64,000 nt of DNA from Sporodiniella umbellata. Lineage: Eukaryota; Mucoromycota; Mucoromycetes; Mucorales; Rhizopodaceae. This document shows, in pieces, positions 23,429 through 33,808 of this stretch (position 1 is the first letter of the stretch; each line of letters opens with the position of its first letter). Position numbers and translations under genes: made by a program. The notes beneath the pieces are model-generated. The model was not told where the DNA came from and made no database searches. It saw only the letters and a list, made by a program, of their open reading frames with translations. The stretch covers positions 558,001 through 622,000 of the forward strand of contig JAIXMR010000001.1 of assembly GCA_025677835.1 (NCBI GenBank). The letters run 5' to 3'.

Positions 23429-24327
23429 TTATTGTTGATGTTCCTTTCGTTTTTTTGATTCAACCGCAGTTCTTAAAAATGCATGTGTTTGCTCTACAGC
23501 TTCAAGGCACACTTTATAACATGTCTTGTACTATTGCAAAAAAAAAAGTATGGGTTAGCTTAGCAGGCATCAAATACAAATCAAACCTACCTCTTCTTCA
23601 TTGAAAACACCATCCGAGTCTGATAATAGCACAAAGGGTGTCTTGCGTGAGTTGTCAAAAGCAAACGTATGAACCGATTTGGCATTCTATATATATATAT
23701 ATATATAAATGTTTTTTTTTAAAAAAAGAATCAGAAGGTTAAACAACACGACTATGCCTAGAGGGAAATAAAGCACATACTTGTAATTCCACAGTAGTTG
23801 GATCCAATACGACCTGTTGTGTCTCTTTGTCTATCATACAAGTGGCAGCAGCAGCAAGGTATTTGAGAGGTACGCCAGCATCCATTAAAGCCAAAGAAAT
23901 AGCATTGATAGAAGCAGCCAATGCAGACCCATCGTCTTTTAAGATCTGTGTAGTAATTTGAATTAGGGTGCGAGGCATCATACCACCTAAGACAATCGGC
24001 GCAAACGTAGTACGTAAAGTGTGTTCTAATAGGCGTTCTTTGGTGCAAGGATTTCCTTTCGCAGGTCTACACACGATCTCTATAGTAGCTTCATCTAATT
24101 TTTCATCACGTAATTGAACTTCCATGGGTCCATTGACTGAACATATTACAGCTGTTGTACCTTTACTGGACAAGTCAGTCAAAAAAAAAAAAAAGTTGAA
24201 TATTTTCCTATCAAAACATACCAAGTTCGAATCGCGCAGATCCATCTGCTCTACTCAAGACATTCTGTTCGGCAGAAAAAGGCCTTGATTCTTTACTGTC
24301 TTTGCGTCGATCAGGTCGAATCGTCAT
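23429..24327 (-). CDS. RRP46: exosome core subunit Rrp46/EXOSC5 (RNase PH fold)
   Basis: Four exons (24327-24222, 24160-23781, 23686-23591, 23530-23429) give 227 aa. The start MTIRPDRRKDSKESRPFSAE and the RADGSARFELGTTAVICSVN block, which only reads after splicing, are typical of Rrp46. GPMEVQLRDEKLDEATIEIV and the DGSALAASINAISLALMDAG helix complete the RNase PH fold. The protein is one of six ring subunits of the RNA exosome, which processes and degrades RNA in nucleus and cytosol. Eukaryotic ring subunits are structural and catalytically inactive. The last exons add a short basic tail (ESKKRKEHQQ). One intron contains a T9A7 junction and a TA repeat. Confidence 0.93.
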
Positions 24328-25610
24328 TGTTCGGTATGTTATAGAAAGTGAAAAGTGAAATTCCAAAAAAAAAAAAAAAAAAAAAAAAAGAAAGTGTGAC
24401 TTTGGTTCAGACCCAGTGCGTTGTTTTATGCCTTCTCTAATTACTATAGAAAGCCAGCAAACTCGCCACTCTACAAACAAAGAGGCGTTGGGTCCTAGTG
24501 TGTTGTTGCTTTTATTACTTGGTTCAAGTTTCGAGTAAACTAAAGTTTGACCTTGTCCTCTGTTAACCATTTGTTCTTTACTGGCAAATCCAAAAGAAAA
24601 GCTTTGAATACACTTTCAAATCAGGAATTTGGAAGCTTGATTTTTGGTCAGTGGATAAAGTTATACGTTGCCCAGTTGGCTAGATAGTCTATATTTACCA
24701 TTGTTTTGTTATTGTAACTATTGTCATATCTCAAAAAAAAAAGAACATGCTGTAGTCAAACATTGAGAAACTGTTTTCTTTTAAAAGTCTTGGTCTATCA
24801 TATAACACCTCAGCTAGGGTTACTACTTAATACTTGGAATGACAGTCAGTGTAATTGCGTTATTTTCAGATCCACTTTGGGCCTAAAAACAGCGGGGACT
24901 TATTTCAAAACAATTCCCAGCATAGCTCACGGATCGACTCTAGCTTATGCTCATAAAGAAAGAGATAGGACTACCAGCATGTTTTGGAACAACCAAAAGA
25001 AGAAGACATACATAGTAGCCTGCAATTGCAGGATTCACTATTTCTTTGTGGCTACCAATAAAAAAAGAAGACAGACCAGACTTATGTTTGCGTTAAGATA
25101 TCAGTCACGATAAAGGAGGAAGAAACGGATCAAGTGAACCCAAAAAAGCTTAGAGCTGCTACCGAACAAAAGCCAACACTACTTCTGTACTGTTTTTATT
25201 TCAACCCGAGTGGCGTAACGTGAGAGAGTGTAAAAAACAAACAAACAGGCCTATTCTAATTGGTAGAAGTGCACTGAAAATACGTATGTGTACGAATAGA
25301 GCCGGGCGATAAATGCCTGGGTCAAACGTATTTCATATTCTTTTGGTGGCTTGCTTGGTTCAATTAAAAAATGAAACCTTATTCCTTTTGTGTACCGATG
25401 GCTTCTTTTGCGTTAGGTCAAACTATCAAGGTTTTAGATAAAAAAAAAAAAAAGAGTATTCAAAACCAGCTATTCTACGTCATCATTCACGCTTTTTTTT
25501 TTTTTTTTTTTTTTTTTGCGTTTGAAATTTTTTTTGCTCTTCTTTTTTATAAAATCAAGTAATTTTATAAAGAAAATCTATTTTTTTTTTTTTTTTCATT
25601 ATAAAACAAA
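24328..25610. other. divergent spacer, no gene recognised
   Basis: A run at about 24363-24388 immediately upstream of the RRP46 start; T run at about 25495-25517 upstream of the Tra2 start. The 130-codon open frame at 24721-25113 has no domain, no ATG at its first codon and AT-driven composition. Confidence 0.5.
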
Positions 25611-26709
25611 ATGGGAGATCGTAGTAGACCTTCAAGCCCTGTGGTAACAAAAGAGAATAGTGTGTATGAGAAAAGGACTTTAAAAAAACTAAAAGGAATG
25701 AAAGTCTTATGCTAGACCTATCGATCGTGAAGAAATGGAACCTCGTAGCCGTTCACGTAGCGCTTCGCCTAGCAGAAAGGAACGCCGTTCGCGAAGCATC
25801 ACACCACCTGTAAAGAGTGAAGCTCGTTCTATGAGCCGTTCTCGCTCTCCTCGCTCTCGTCATTATTCTCCCGATCGTCGTTCTAGACGCCGTTCTCGTT
25901 CTCGAAGTGTTCGTAGATCGAGAAGAAGGTAGCTACAAAACGCTACACTCTTTTTTCATTCTTCCAACCGTTTTTCTTTCTTAAAAATAGCGTGTCTCCT
26001 CGTCGTCGTAGTCGAAGCCCTCGCTCTCGCCGCCGTTCTCCTCGCAGAAAGTAAGTTTTTATTGGGTATACAAAGAGGGGGGGGGGAAGAATAACAAAAT
26101 ATTAAAAAATTTCTCAAAAAATTTCACTCTGAAGCAACCACAATGACAAGGAATTCCACGGAACCCGAGTAAGCTAGATGCCATAATTTTCTTTTCTTTT
26201 ACCAACCGCTTTCTGTATAGGATGAGCCTGAGGTATCCAATATTCTGGGTGTATTTGGCTTAAGCTTGAGAACTAGAGAAGAAGATCTGAAGGAGGTCTT
26301 CTCTGAATATGGAACCATTGAAAAAGTCACTATTGTCTATGACCACAGAGTAAATGATAAAACAAGGCTATATGAGAGACCCTTGACTAACCCTTTACTG
26401 CAGAGTGATAGATCACGAGGATTTGGCTTTGTTTATTTCAAAGATCAGACCGAAGCTTCTCGTGCTCGTGAAGCACTGAATGGCATGGATATCGATGAGC
26501 GCAAGATTCGCGTCGACTATTCAATGACACACCGTCCTCACACACCCACACCTGGTCAATATATGGGAGAAAGGAGACCCGATTTCCACGACCGTGGCCG
26601 CAGTAGCTATAGAGATAGTAGACGTAGCCGTAGAAGTCGCTCTCGTTCTTATGATAGACGCAGAAAGTACTATCGCTCAAAAAGCCGTAGCAGATCTTGG
26701 TCTCGCTAA
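25611..26709 (+). CDS. transformer-2-type SR splicing factor (RS-RRM-RS)
   Basis: Six exons (25611-25643, 25705-25928, 25991-26050, 26135-26168, 26221-26349, 26404-26709) give 261 aa. An N-terminal RS domain ([17 protein letters not shown] and similar) is followed by a Tra2-like RRM from [24 protein letters not shown]1 is RGFGFVYF and the helix is [23 protein letters not shown] second Arg/Ser-rich tail follows. The RRM reads [16 protein letters not shown] only when the 54-bp segment 26350-26403 is removed as an intron. It is a nuclear activator of exon inclusion, binding GAA-rich exonic enhancers, in animals; in fungi the role is inferred. The first intron's acceptor (GAATGAAAG|TC) is chosen because other acceptors break the frame. 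Confidence 0.9.
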
Positions 26710-27177
26710 AGACAAAGCCATTGGAAAATCAAAATAAAAAAAAAAAAGGAAAACAAAAAGCAGAGAAAAAAAATATACATTGAAGCAGACCATCACACTC
26801 ACTCACTCACCGCACACAAACATAAGCGTGTATTTATTTTTGTATATTTTTTGTTATCTTTTGGCTGTACAGGCATTTGAAATACAATCTCTTAATCTTT
26901 TCTTTTTCTTTTTTTTTTTTTTTTTTTTCTTTTTTCCTTTCAAACATTTTATAGCCACACATTAAAAAAAAAAAAAAAAAAAACCACAAAAAAACCAAAA
27001 CAGATTATGCTTTCTTTAATCCCTTTTCTCTTTACAAAATAAACAGCACTTGGGATAAAAACAGTCTCCTATTTCTAGAAACGACACTCCTAAAAAGTCT
27101 GTATAAGGAAAAGCCCGGTTTGGTTCGTTTGATGCTGTTATTAGTGTAGTTATTGGTATTATTGCTCTTGTCGATGT
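26710..27177. other. convergent 3' flanks, no gene seen
   Basis: It lies between the Tra2 stop and the stop of the orphan gene on the other strand. A T run (about 26909-26928) and an A run (about 26964-26982) probably mark transcript ends. Confidence 0.5.
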
Positions 27178-27759
27178 TTAGTTGTTGTGCTGTTTTAAAA
27201 GATGAATGAGGCGGTTGGTAACGATCTCTTGCTGTTCTGGAGTGTCGCTTGGCTGTTCTATGAATGTTTGTATGACATTATCGTTCTATGTTTAGGTTAG
27301 TAAATTCTGGCACTAAAAAATAACCGCACACAAAATAAAAGTTTAGTCTTATTTATTTACCAGCAGATCGTTGGTTACTGGAAATGACTTGTTTTTATCT
27401 AGGGTTTGTATTGTTCTAGGTGGAAACTCTCTTAGTTGATTATGTCATTCAGCATTTTTTTATACTTTTACTTGCAAAACTCTTTGATCAACAGCTGGTA
27501 GTTTGATTTCTTTGTTTCCTCTTCTAGTGTCTACAAGAAAACCTGTTAGCTTGCTGCGTTCCTCATTTCGTTTATTGTTTACTTTTTTATCGTTTTCCCA
27601 TTGATGGTTGAGAATAAATGCAAGCGTATCGGGTGTCAAAATAGGTGGTGAGCCCCAATGATCTTCTACATTGTTGAGTATCTCTGATATTCTTTCTTCT
27701 GCCACTTTGCTATGTTTAACAGGCTTTCGGTTAGAGTTCTTTGGCAAATCGAAATACAT
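27178..27759 (-). CDS. orphan three-exon protein (153 aa)
   Basis: Exons 27759-27472, 27426-27361 and 27285-27178 join in phase 0 at both junctions (donors GTAAAAG and GTAAATA; acceptors AGAGAG and CATAG). The protein begins MYFDLPKNSNRKPVKHSKVA and has a charged helical region (AEERISEILNNVEDHWG). It continues through TPDTLAFILNHQWENDKKVN and a basic-to-acidic C-terminus ending IVTNRLIHLLKQHNN. There is no signal peptide, membrane segment or motif I recognise. The regular splice sites and phase-preserving joins argue that it is real. It may be a small subunit of a nuclear complex, but that is a guess from size and charge only. Confidence 0.65.
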
Positions 27760-27996
27760 TGTCTAGAAATAATATAGAATAAAGGAAAAGAAAAACAAAA
27801 AAAAAAACAAAAAAACAAATAAAAGATTTGCCCTTTATTTTTGTATTTGAGTTTTAATGGAATAATTAAATTTTAAAATACGAAAAAGAGAAAAAAGAGT
27901 GCATTAAGCAGGCTATGTACGTAAACTCACAGGTGTATATGTTTATTTGTCATAAAAAATCACAAACAGATTCCCCCTTCCTTTTTTCATTTGCTA

Positions 27997-29772
27997 TCAA
28001 GACTTGATTCGAGGTGGAAGTGGAGGTTTGGTTCGAGGCTGAGGTCTATTCGGTATTGTGGGGGGCAAGTGAGCCCCTTCTTCTGTCTCCAGCTCATCTT
28101 TTAAGAAGGGGACTGGTGTCGAGTTGCGTCGAGGCGGAAGTGAAGGCTTGTCTGGGCTGTTGATCATCGAATTAGCTCTTGATCGAGGTTGTACAAACGG
28201 TGATTGAACAGGCGAGGATGGCTTATGCTCCTTATTGGCAGTTCTCTTGCTGAGAAATTCCTCGGCTTTATGCACAAACGAATGGCGCTTCTTGGGTGAT
28301 TCAGAGGGCAGGTAATTGGTCAGCTTACGCAGAAAATGGCTGCTACTGAGACTGCTCTGGCTCGTGTTGGTGCTATTGGAAGGAGAATGCTGCAGTGTCG
28401 AATCAGCCTCATCCTCGGTCGGCTTGCTGCTTCTCTTTCTGAGTGTACTTTTTGGTGTTTCCTCAGAGGGAAGCAACGCGTCTGGTAAACTTTTACTGGT
28501 GTTTTCGGGTGCTAGCGCTGTAACCTCAGGCTCACTCGTGTCCTCTATAGGCTTCTCAAAAACACCTCCTTTGCCTTCAGACGGCCAGAACGGCGTGTCG
28601 TCCATATTGGGCAGAACAAAGGTCTCAGCCATTACTTCTCGGATTCTGGACTCAATCGCGTTGGTTACAATAGACAGCGTGATTTGTTTATCTGCCACCA
28701 CCGGAGTTGTTTTCCACTCCATGTCCGGCATCTCGTGAAAGGCGACCCAGTAACGGTTTGTGGGCGGTGCTTTGATCTTGAACATCAGTCGCCCTGTTAA
28801 CCGTTTGAGTTGAACAGCGAGCACAAGAGGTACGCGGATCGGCTTGAGACGGGAGGAGTAGGCCCAGTGAAGCACAGTCTGAATATGGATCGTCAAGCCG
28901 CCATGATAATCCAGCATCGCATCCACTATTACCTCACCCTCAGGTGTCAGCGAACTTAGCTTGGGATTAGTCAAGGCAGGTACAGACTGACCAAGATCCA
29001 CTTGGCGTACAGTGATTTCGTCTAAAAAGCTGGGCCGTTTCTTGTTGATCTTTTTGTTAATCTTCCTCTTCAGGTAGTCCTTAAAGGTCTCAGTCTTATA
29101 GACTCCCAGAAAGACGCGACCCAAGATGGCGTTTAACCAGCCTGTTTCGCGCTGGCTGGGCGTGGAGTGCACTCGAAAGATTAGTTCCTCAAGGGCGCGG
29201 GCGTCAAAATGGGTATTGTCCATCATGACGTATTGTGCTTCATCAGGAGAGGCATCCATCATACGATGGGCCTCTAACAGACCAAAGTACCAATCCTCTT
29301 TGTCCGTCTTACGCTGGCAGTTTAGATAGAGTATCTCTTCTTCATGCACCAGCTGAACAGTCGAAGAACGAATATAATGTCGATGTTCTGCCTGGTTTTC
29401 TGGATAAAGAGACACTGTATAGTCTTGGATAGGTAGTATTCTAGTCACCTTGCCCATCTTTTCAGACTCGTAGCAGAAAAGAGTGCTATGCTTTAAGACA
29501 GCATACACCATGGCGGGATGCTTATGACTGTCGGGTATTTTGGGTTCATACTGGTCTGTTAACTGAATCCAGCCTTGTTTAATGGCGTAGTCTCCTGTGC
29601 TTTCTAACGCTTTTTCTTCTACAATTTCCTTTATCTCCTTCTTCAGACAATAAAAATATATAATACAGGCTAAAGGCAAAAAAGTAAACCCTCCTAAGAA
29701 ATATACAAAGACAAATTGAGCAATCATAGAAAAAAGAATGAAAAATAATAATAAAAAAAAAGGGCCCCACAA
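27997..29772 (-). CDS. PH-SMP domain lipid-transfer protein (Nvj2/TEX2-like)
   Basis: Single exon, 591 aa. A hydrophobic N-terminal hairpin (residues about 1-42, MWGPFFLLLFFILFSMIAQF and on) anchors it in the ER. A PH-like domain (about 60-175, GWIQLTDQYEPKIPDSHKHP then CYESEKMGKVTRILP) is next. An SMP domain follows (about 195-395, NTHFDARALEELIFRVHSTP, GWLNAILGRVFLG, GEVIVDAMLDYHGGLTIHIQ). The C-terminal 200 residues are low complexity with SH3-binding Pro stretches (KPPLPPRIKS at the very end). Known role: SMP proteins such as yeast Nvj2 tether the ER to other membranes and carry lipids. N-anchor, PH and SMP in this order match Nvj2/HT-008/TEX2. Confidence 0.88.
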   Translation of the reverse strand: MWGPFFLLLFFILFSMIAQFVFVYFLGGFTFLPLACIIYFYCLKKEIKEIVEEKALESTGDYAIKQGWIQLTDQYEPKIPDSHKHPAMVYAVLKHSTLFCYESEKMGKVTRILPIQDYTVSLYPENQAEHRHYIRSSTVQLVHEEEILYLNCQRKTDKEDWYFGLLEAHRMMDASPDEAQYVMMDNTHFDARALEELIFRVHSTPSQRETGWLNAILGRVFLGVYKTETFKDYLKRKINKKINKKRPSFLDEITVRQVDLGQSVPALTNPKLSSLTPEGEVIVDAMLDYHGGLTIHIQTVLHWAYSSRLKPIRVPLVLAVQLKRLTGRLMFKIKAPPTNRYWVAFHEMPDMEWKTTPVVADKQITLSIVTNAIESRIREVMAETFVLPNMDDTPFWPSEGKGGVFEKPIEDTSEPEVTALAPENTSKSLPDALLPSEETPKSTLRKRSSKPTEDEADSTLQHSPSNSTNTSQSSLSSSHFLRKLTNYLPSESPKKRHSFVHKAEEFLSKRTANKEHKPSSPVQSPFVQPRSRANSMINSPDKPSLPPRRNSTPVPFLKDELETEEGAHLPPTIPNRPQPRTKPPLPPRIKS

Positions 29773-30283
29773 TAATTAAAGAACCGAAAAGGTATAACTC
29801 TTGGGCAGAAATGTTATGCTTTCGGAAAATTTCAGTCGGAACATCGATTTTTCTCCCTCACTCACAGCCAGTCTAATTGACATCACAGTGACTCTGATCT
29901 ATCAACAGTCTAACACCCAGACGATTGCTGGGCAGACGGTGTATCCTGACTGGATTTCTTATATCACCTTCAGCATAGTGAATGATTATGTGTGCTACTA
30001 CATGTATGGTTGGTTGCTCCTTTTTGCATCATATTTAAGAGCTGAGAGTATTAAGCATTTTGCATCAGGCCTTTTCTTTTTTTTTTTAAAAAAAAAAGGG
30101 TACGCACTATGAATTTTCGCTTGTTCTTATTGTTCATCAACTATAAAAAGTTATTTATACATCCAGTCAAGAACAATAAGCCATTTCTAGCTTTTTTTTT
30201 TGTTTTGTTTTCTCATAAACTGAAAGGGGGTTAAGTATGGAAATGTCCTTTTTATTGTAATTGTTGTTATTGTTATTATTATT
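29773..30283. other. intergenic, no gene seen
   Basis: It lies upstream of the SMP gene and downstream of the MDR gene. It holds a T11A10 junction at 30077-30097. The 103-codon plus-strand frame at 29801-30112 ends in that homopolymer and has no domain. Confidence 0.5.
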
Positions 30284-31554
30284 CTAAAGCTTTGGACTGG
30301 TATTCGATCCAAACTCAAGCACCAGCTTTCCAAATTGGTCACCACGGCTAATACTCTGATTAGTGCAAACTTCATAAAAATAATATACATGTACGTATTA
30401 CCTCATTGTAAGAATAGCGTCTTCAATTGATTCCTTGCTCAACTTTTTCCATACCTGGGATATTACAGGCCTTATTTTATGTTGATCCACAAACTTAACC
30501 ATCTTTTGAAACTCTTTTCTTGATCCCATGGTCGATCCTTTTAGCTCGATGTTTTTAAGCACGTGCACCATGGATATCTTGACACCTTCTGCTGTACTCG
30601 ATGTCTGCCCATAGGACGCAATGATACCCCCATTCATCATCACTTTAGGGTATTTCGAGTACAGACGACCACCCGCGCCATCAATTACTGCAGCCAATTT
30701 ATTTTTATCCAAAAGCTTAGCTAATTCTTCTATACATTTATCTATACGTATATAAAAAGAAAGTTGGCATAGGGCTGAGTCTTTACGCAACTAAATCCGT
30801 TACCATCTTTATAATTGACGCCTCCTTTAGCGCCTAGCTTGATGGCTTTTTGGATTTTTTCGGGAGAAGAGGAGGTAACATAAACATGCGCGCCAGTAGC
30901 AACAGCAAATTGAAGAGCTGTAAGAGCCACACCACCTCCAATACCAGTGATCAGTACATGTTCCCCTGCTTTTATTTGGGCTTTTGTGAACAAAGCTCTG
31001 GTATCACGGTTAAAAAACATAGTATTATGTGCGTATTTACCTATAGGCAGTAACACCGGCCAAAGGTAAAGCTGCAGCTTCAGACAAAGAAAGATGTTCA
31101 GGGCAAGGAACAATATCGTCCTTATCTACCGCCACCTCCTCTTCTGTCAAGGTGCCAATGGCTGGTAAAAGACCCAAGATGGTAAATTTGCCTTCAGGAC
31201 CGCGTTCGTCGGATTCCCAGCCAATAGATGGATTGATCAAAACGCGTTGGCCGACAGCACCGTTTTTGGTAACATAACCAACACCGTCTGAACCTAATAC
31301 AGAATCCATCACTATACCGCCATATTGCTTCTTTAAGATCCAAACATCGCTTTTTGTTTATTGGAAAGGTGTTTATAAATTTCTTTTTTTAATAAAAAAA
31401 AATATCTTTACCGATGATTTAAAGCAGCTGCCTGAATTCTAATGGCAGACTGATGGCTTCCTAATTCAATGGCCCGAGGGTTTTTTTTTACTTCAATTCC
31501 CAAAGAAAACTTGGAGTCAAATACGTTTGTTTCCGAAAGAATAGCTGAAACCAT
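30284..31554 (-). CDS. MDR-family quinone/alcohol oxidoreductase, zinc-free type
   Basis: Five exons (31554-31412, 31349-31041, 30997-30804, 30741-30402, 30347-30284) give 349 aa. The N-terminal GroES-like half reads [20 protein letters not shown]...[10 protein letters not shown]. The Rossmann half has [19 protein letters not shown], the NAD(P) glycine motif, and [19 protein letters not shown]. The C-terminal exon ends [22 protein letters not shown] and GSDGVG with no catalytic-zinc His-Glu signature or structural Cys quartet place it with quinone-reductase or YogA-like zinc-type ADH homologues. The natural substrate is unknown; NAD(P)H-dependent reduction of quinones or enals is typical. The start was chosen because it gives the full GroES strand and an unbroken phase through all five exons. 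Confidence 0.92.
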
Positions 31555-33808
31555 TTGATTAAAAAAAGAAAAGAAAAGAAATGGGCTAAATTAAAAACCC
31601 GATAAAACGTTTGACTTTTGATTTGAATTTGTCATCAAGCCGTCATACAGAAGTTGCTGCATTCAAAGTAAACAAATAGTGGTATAGGCGTACATACGTT
31701 GATCGAAAGCGTATCTTGAATCCACTGAGATGGGACACAGCTTTTTCCTTTGGACACAAATTCCTGACTGGTTTTTTTTTTGTGGGGAACAATAGCACAC
31801 AATTGATTTTGAGATTAGTCATAGTTTTTCATTTTATAATCTTATAGCATTATCGAAGAAAAATAAAATGGAAGGCCTTACTGGTTTCGTATAAAGCACG
31901 ATTTGGGAATTTTGCTAATTATTTGTATGACCAGAAGACTGAAAGATGATGGTTGTTCAACTAGAAGTTTATTTCTTTTCTAAAGTCTGAAGTATATTAT
32001 AAAAGCCGCAACATGTATACACCAACAAAACTTCAGTAGACAAAAACAAGATTACTATTCTGACACAGCTGTTTTTTTTTATCGAATCCGTGATATGTTT
32101 ATATATCCATTATAAACACTATTCTCCAAACATTAACTTGTCCACATCTACTGAGTACAGATAAGGGGTCTTTATAGAGTTACCTAAAATAAATAAAATC
32201 GTCTGTCTTTACAATTTTATAAGTTGAGTCCGTTTACAACCTAAGATTGTTTTGTAATTTTTTTTAAGAGTTTAAAGTTATAAACATATTATCAACCCAA
32301 AAAGGTCATTTACGATCCTAGAGATGCCAATTAGTTCCAGTAATATATATATATAGCTTTAGCTTCCTGTAAAAAGCCATATTTACTAAATACTAAGTTT
32401 TGAGACATAGTCCGCATTCTAAAATATGACTTTTTACTTTGCCTTTTTTTAGCACTCATCCCTTTAGGCTTTTTAACAACGATAGTGGCTAATACCCCAA
32501 TAAACAGATATACTTATATAGCCTGACATAAGGGCAAACAATCAAACGTATCTCAACAGGTTTATGTGTTGCGGTAAAAGCTTTTGCTGATAAGCGGATC
32601 TTTAAGCAAATACATATGATGTTGAATTCAAGGCTTTTGGCAAGTTATATATAAATCTTTAATTCAATATGTGTAAGCTGTTTATGGCTTAAGCTTTGCT
32701 TTTAATGGAGTACATGATATTGTTTAGCTCATACGCATCAGTTTCTATCAAAGCACTAAGATCAGCTATTCAGTAAAAATAGCTGATTCAAAACCGAAAG
32801 GCTACTCTCGCTAAAGATCAACAATTAGGAACGAGACTCCCCTTTACTCTGGACCTCATATGAATATTACTATTCTCATATGTGCACTCTTTGTTTCGGA
32901 TAGATCGCGGAGCGATCCACTGTTAATATCAACATGTTTTTTAACAAGAGTGACAGACAGAAAGCCATTCAAGGTTCCAATCATAACGCGTAGGCTTTCA
33001 AAAGCGTATCGTATTAGAAGTTTAAAAAAGCATTTTGACCCTGCTCCTTTTCCAGTTCGTCATCCATAAGCAAAAGAAAAAAGTCGATGAGAGTATATTA
33101 TTCTGTTTTCAAATTCGTTTTGTTAGTTTACAGTAACTTGTAAAGTCTGCTTATCGTAGTCGTTTTGTACTGTACAACTTGTTTTCAAAAACTTTTCAGA
33201 ACCAAGGTACAACAGAATATGTTTCCTTTGCCTCAACCGCTTTTTTTGACAAAAAAAATCACATGACAAGGTTCAGTATAGCTCTTTGAGATTTGGTTTT
33301 TTGTTTAAGATTCCAGTTTGAGAAGAGGTTTTTTCCCGAGTTTTACTAGTCGTAAAATTTAATACATTGTCAAAGACGAAGCGTCTTTACATCCAATTTA
33401 ATACCAACCAACGTAAAGCCTATTTAAAAACCTTCAATTCCAAGACCATAAACGCCAACAGAAAGGTTGCTCTTAATATGTCGGTAATGAATGATATTTT
33501 AGCGACTAGCAGAGACAGATAAAGCACACGTGGAATGGTTGGATGCCGATGACATTCAATAAAGTACCGTTGGAACTAACTTACTGTTGCTTTCTCATTT
33601 GTGAATATTGTTTTGACGATAAAGTTGTCTTGAAAAATGATGTATGTTAAAACTTTAAAATTATTGGGACTTTGTGCATTCGAAGGAGAAGGTAGTCTTT
33701 CATTGTTTTTTATTATTATTATTATCATCATTTTGTTAATCGTGTTTTTGAGCTTTGAACCAGCATAACTATTGTAACATTAACTAGCAAGAGAGATAAA
33801 ATTGAAGT
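31555..33808. other. AT-rich spacer, no gene recognised
   Basis: The long A/T runs common on the left are nearly absent here. The 69-codon frame at 32860-33069 has no domain. Nothing else supportable was seen. Confidence 0.45.

Noticed and set aside
24215..24240. GTTCGAATC string resembling a tRNA T-loop
   Set aside because: It lies in the first coding exon of RRP46 and no acceptor stem or D-loop surrounds it.
24721..25113. 130-codon plus-strand open frame between RRP46 and Tra2
   Set aside because: No ATG at its first codon, no domain and AT-driven composition; no splice partners found.
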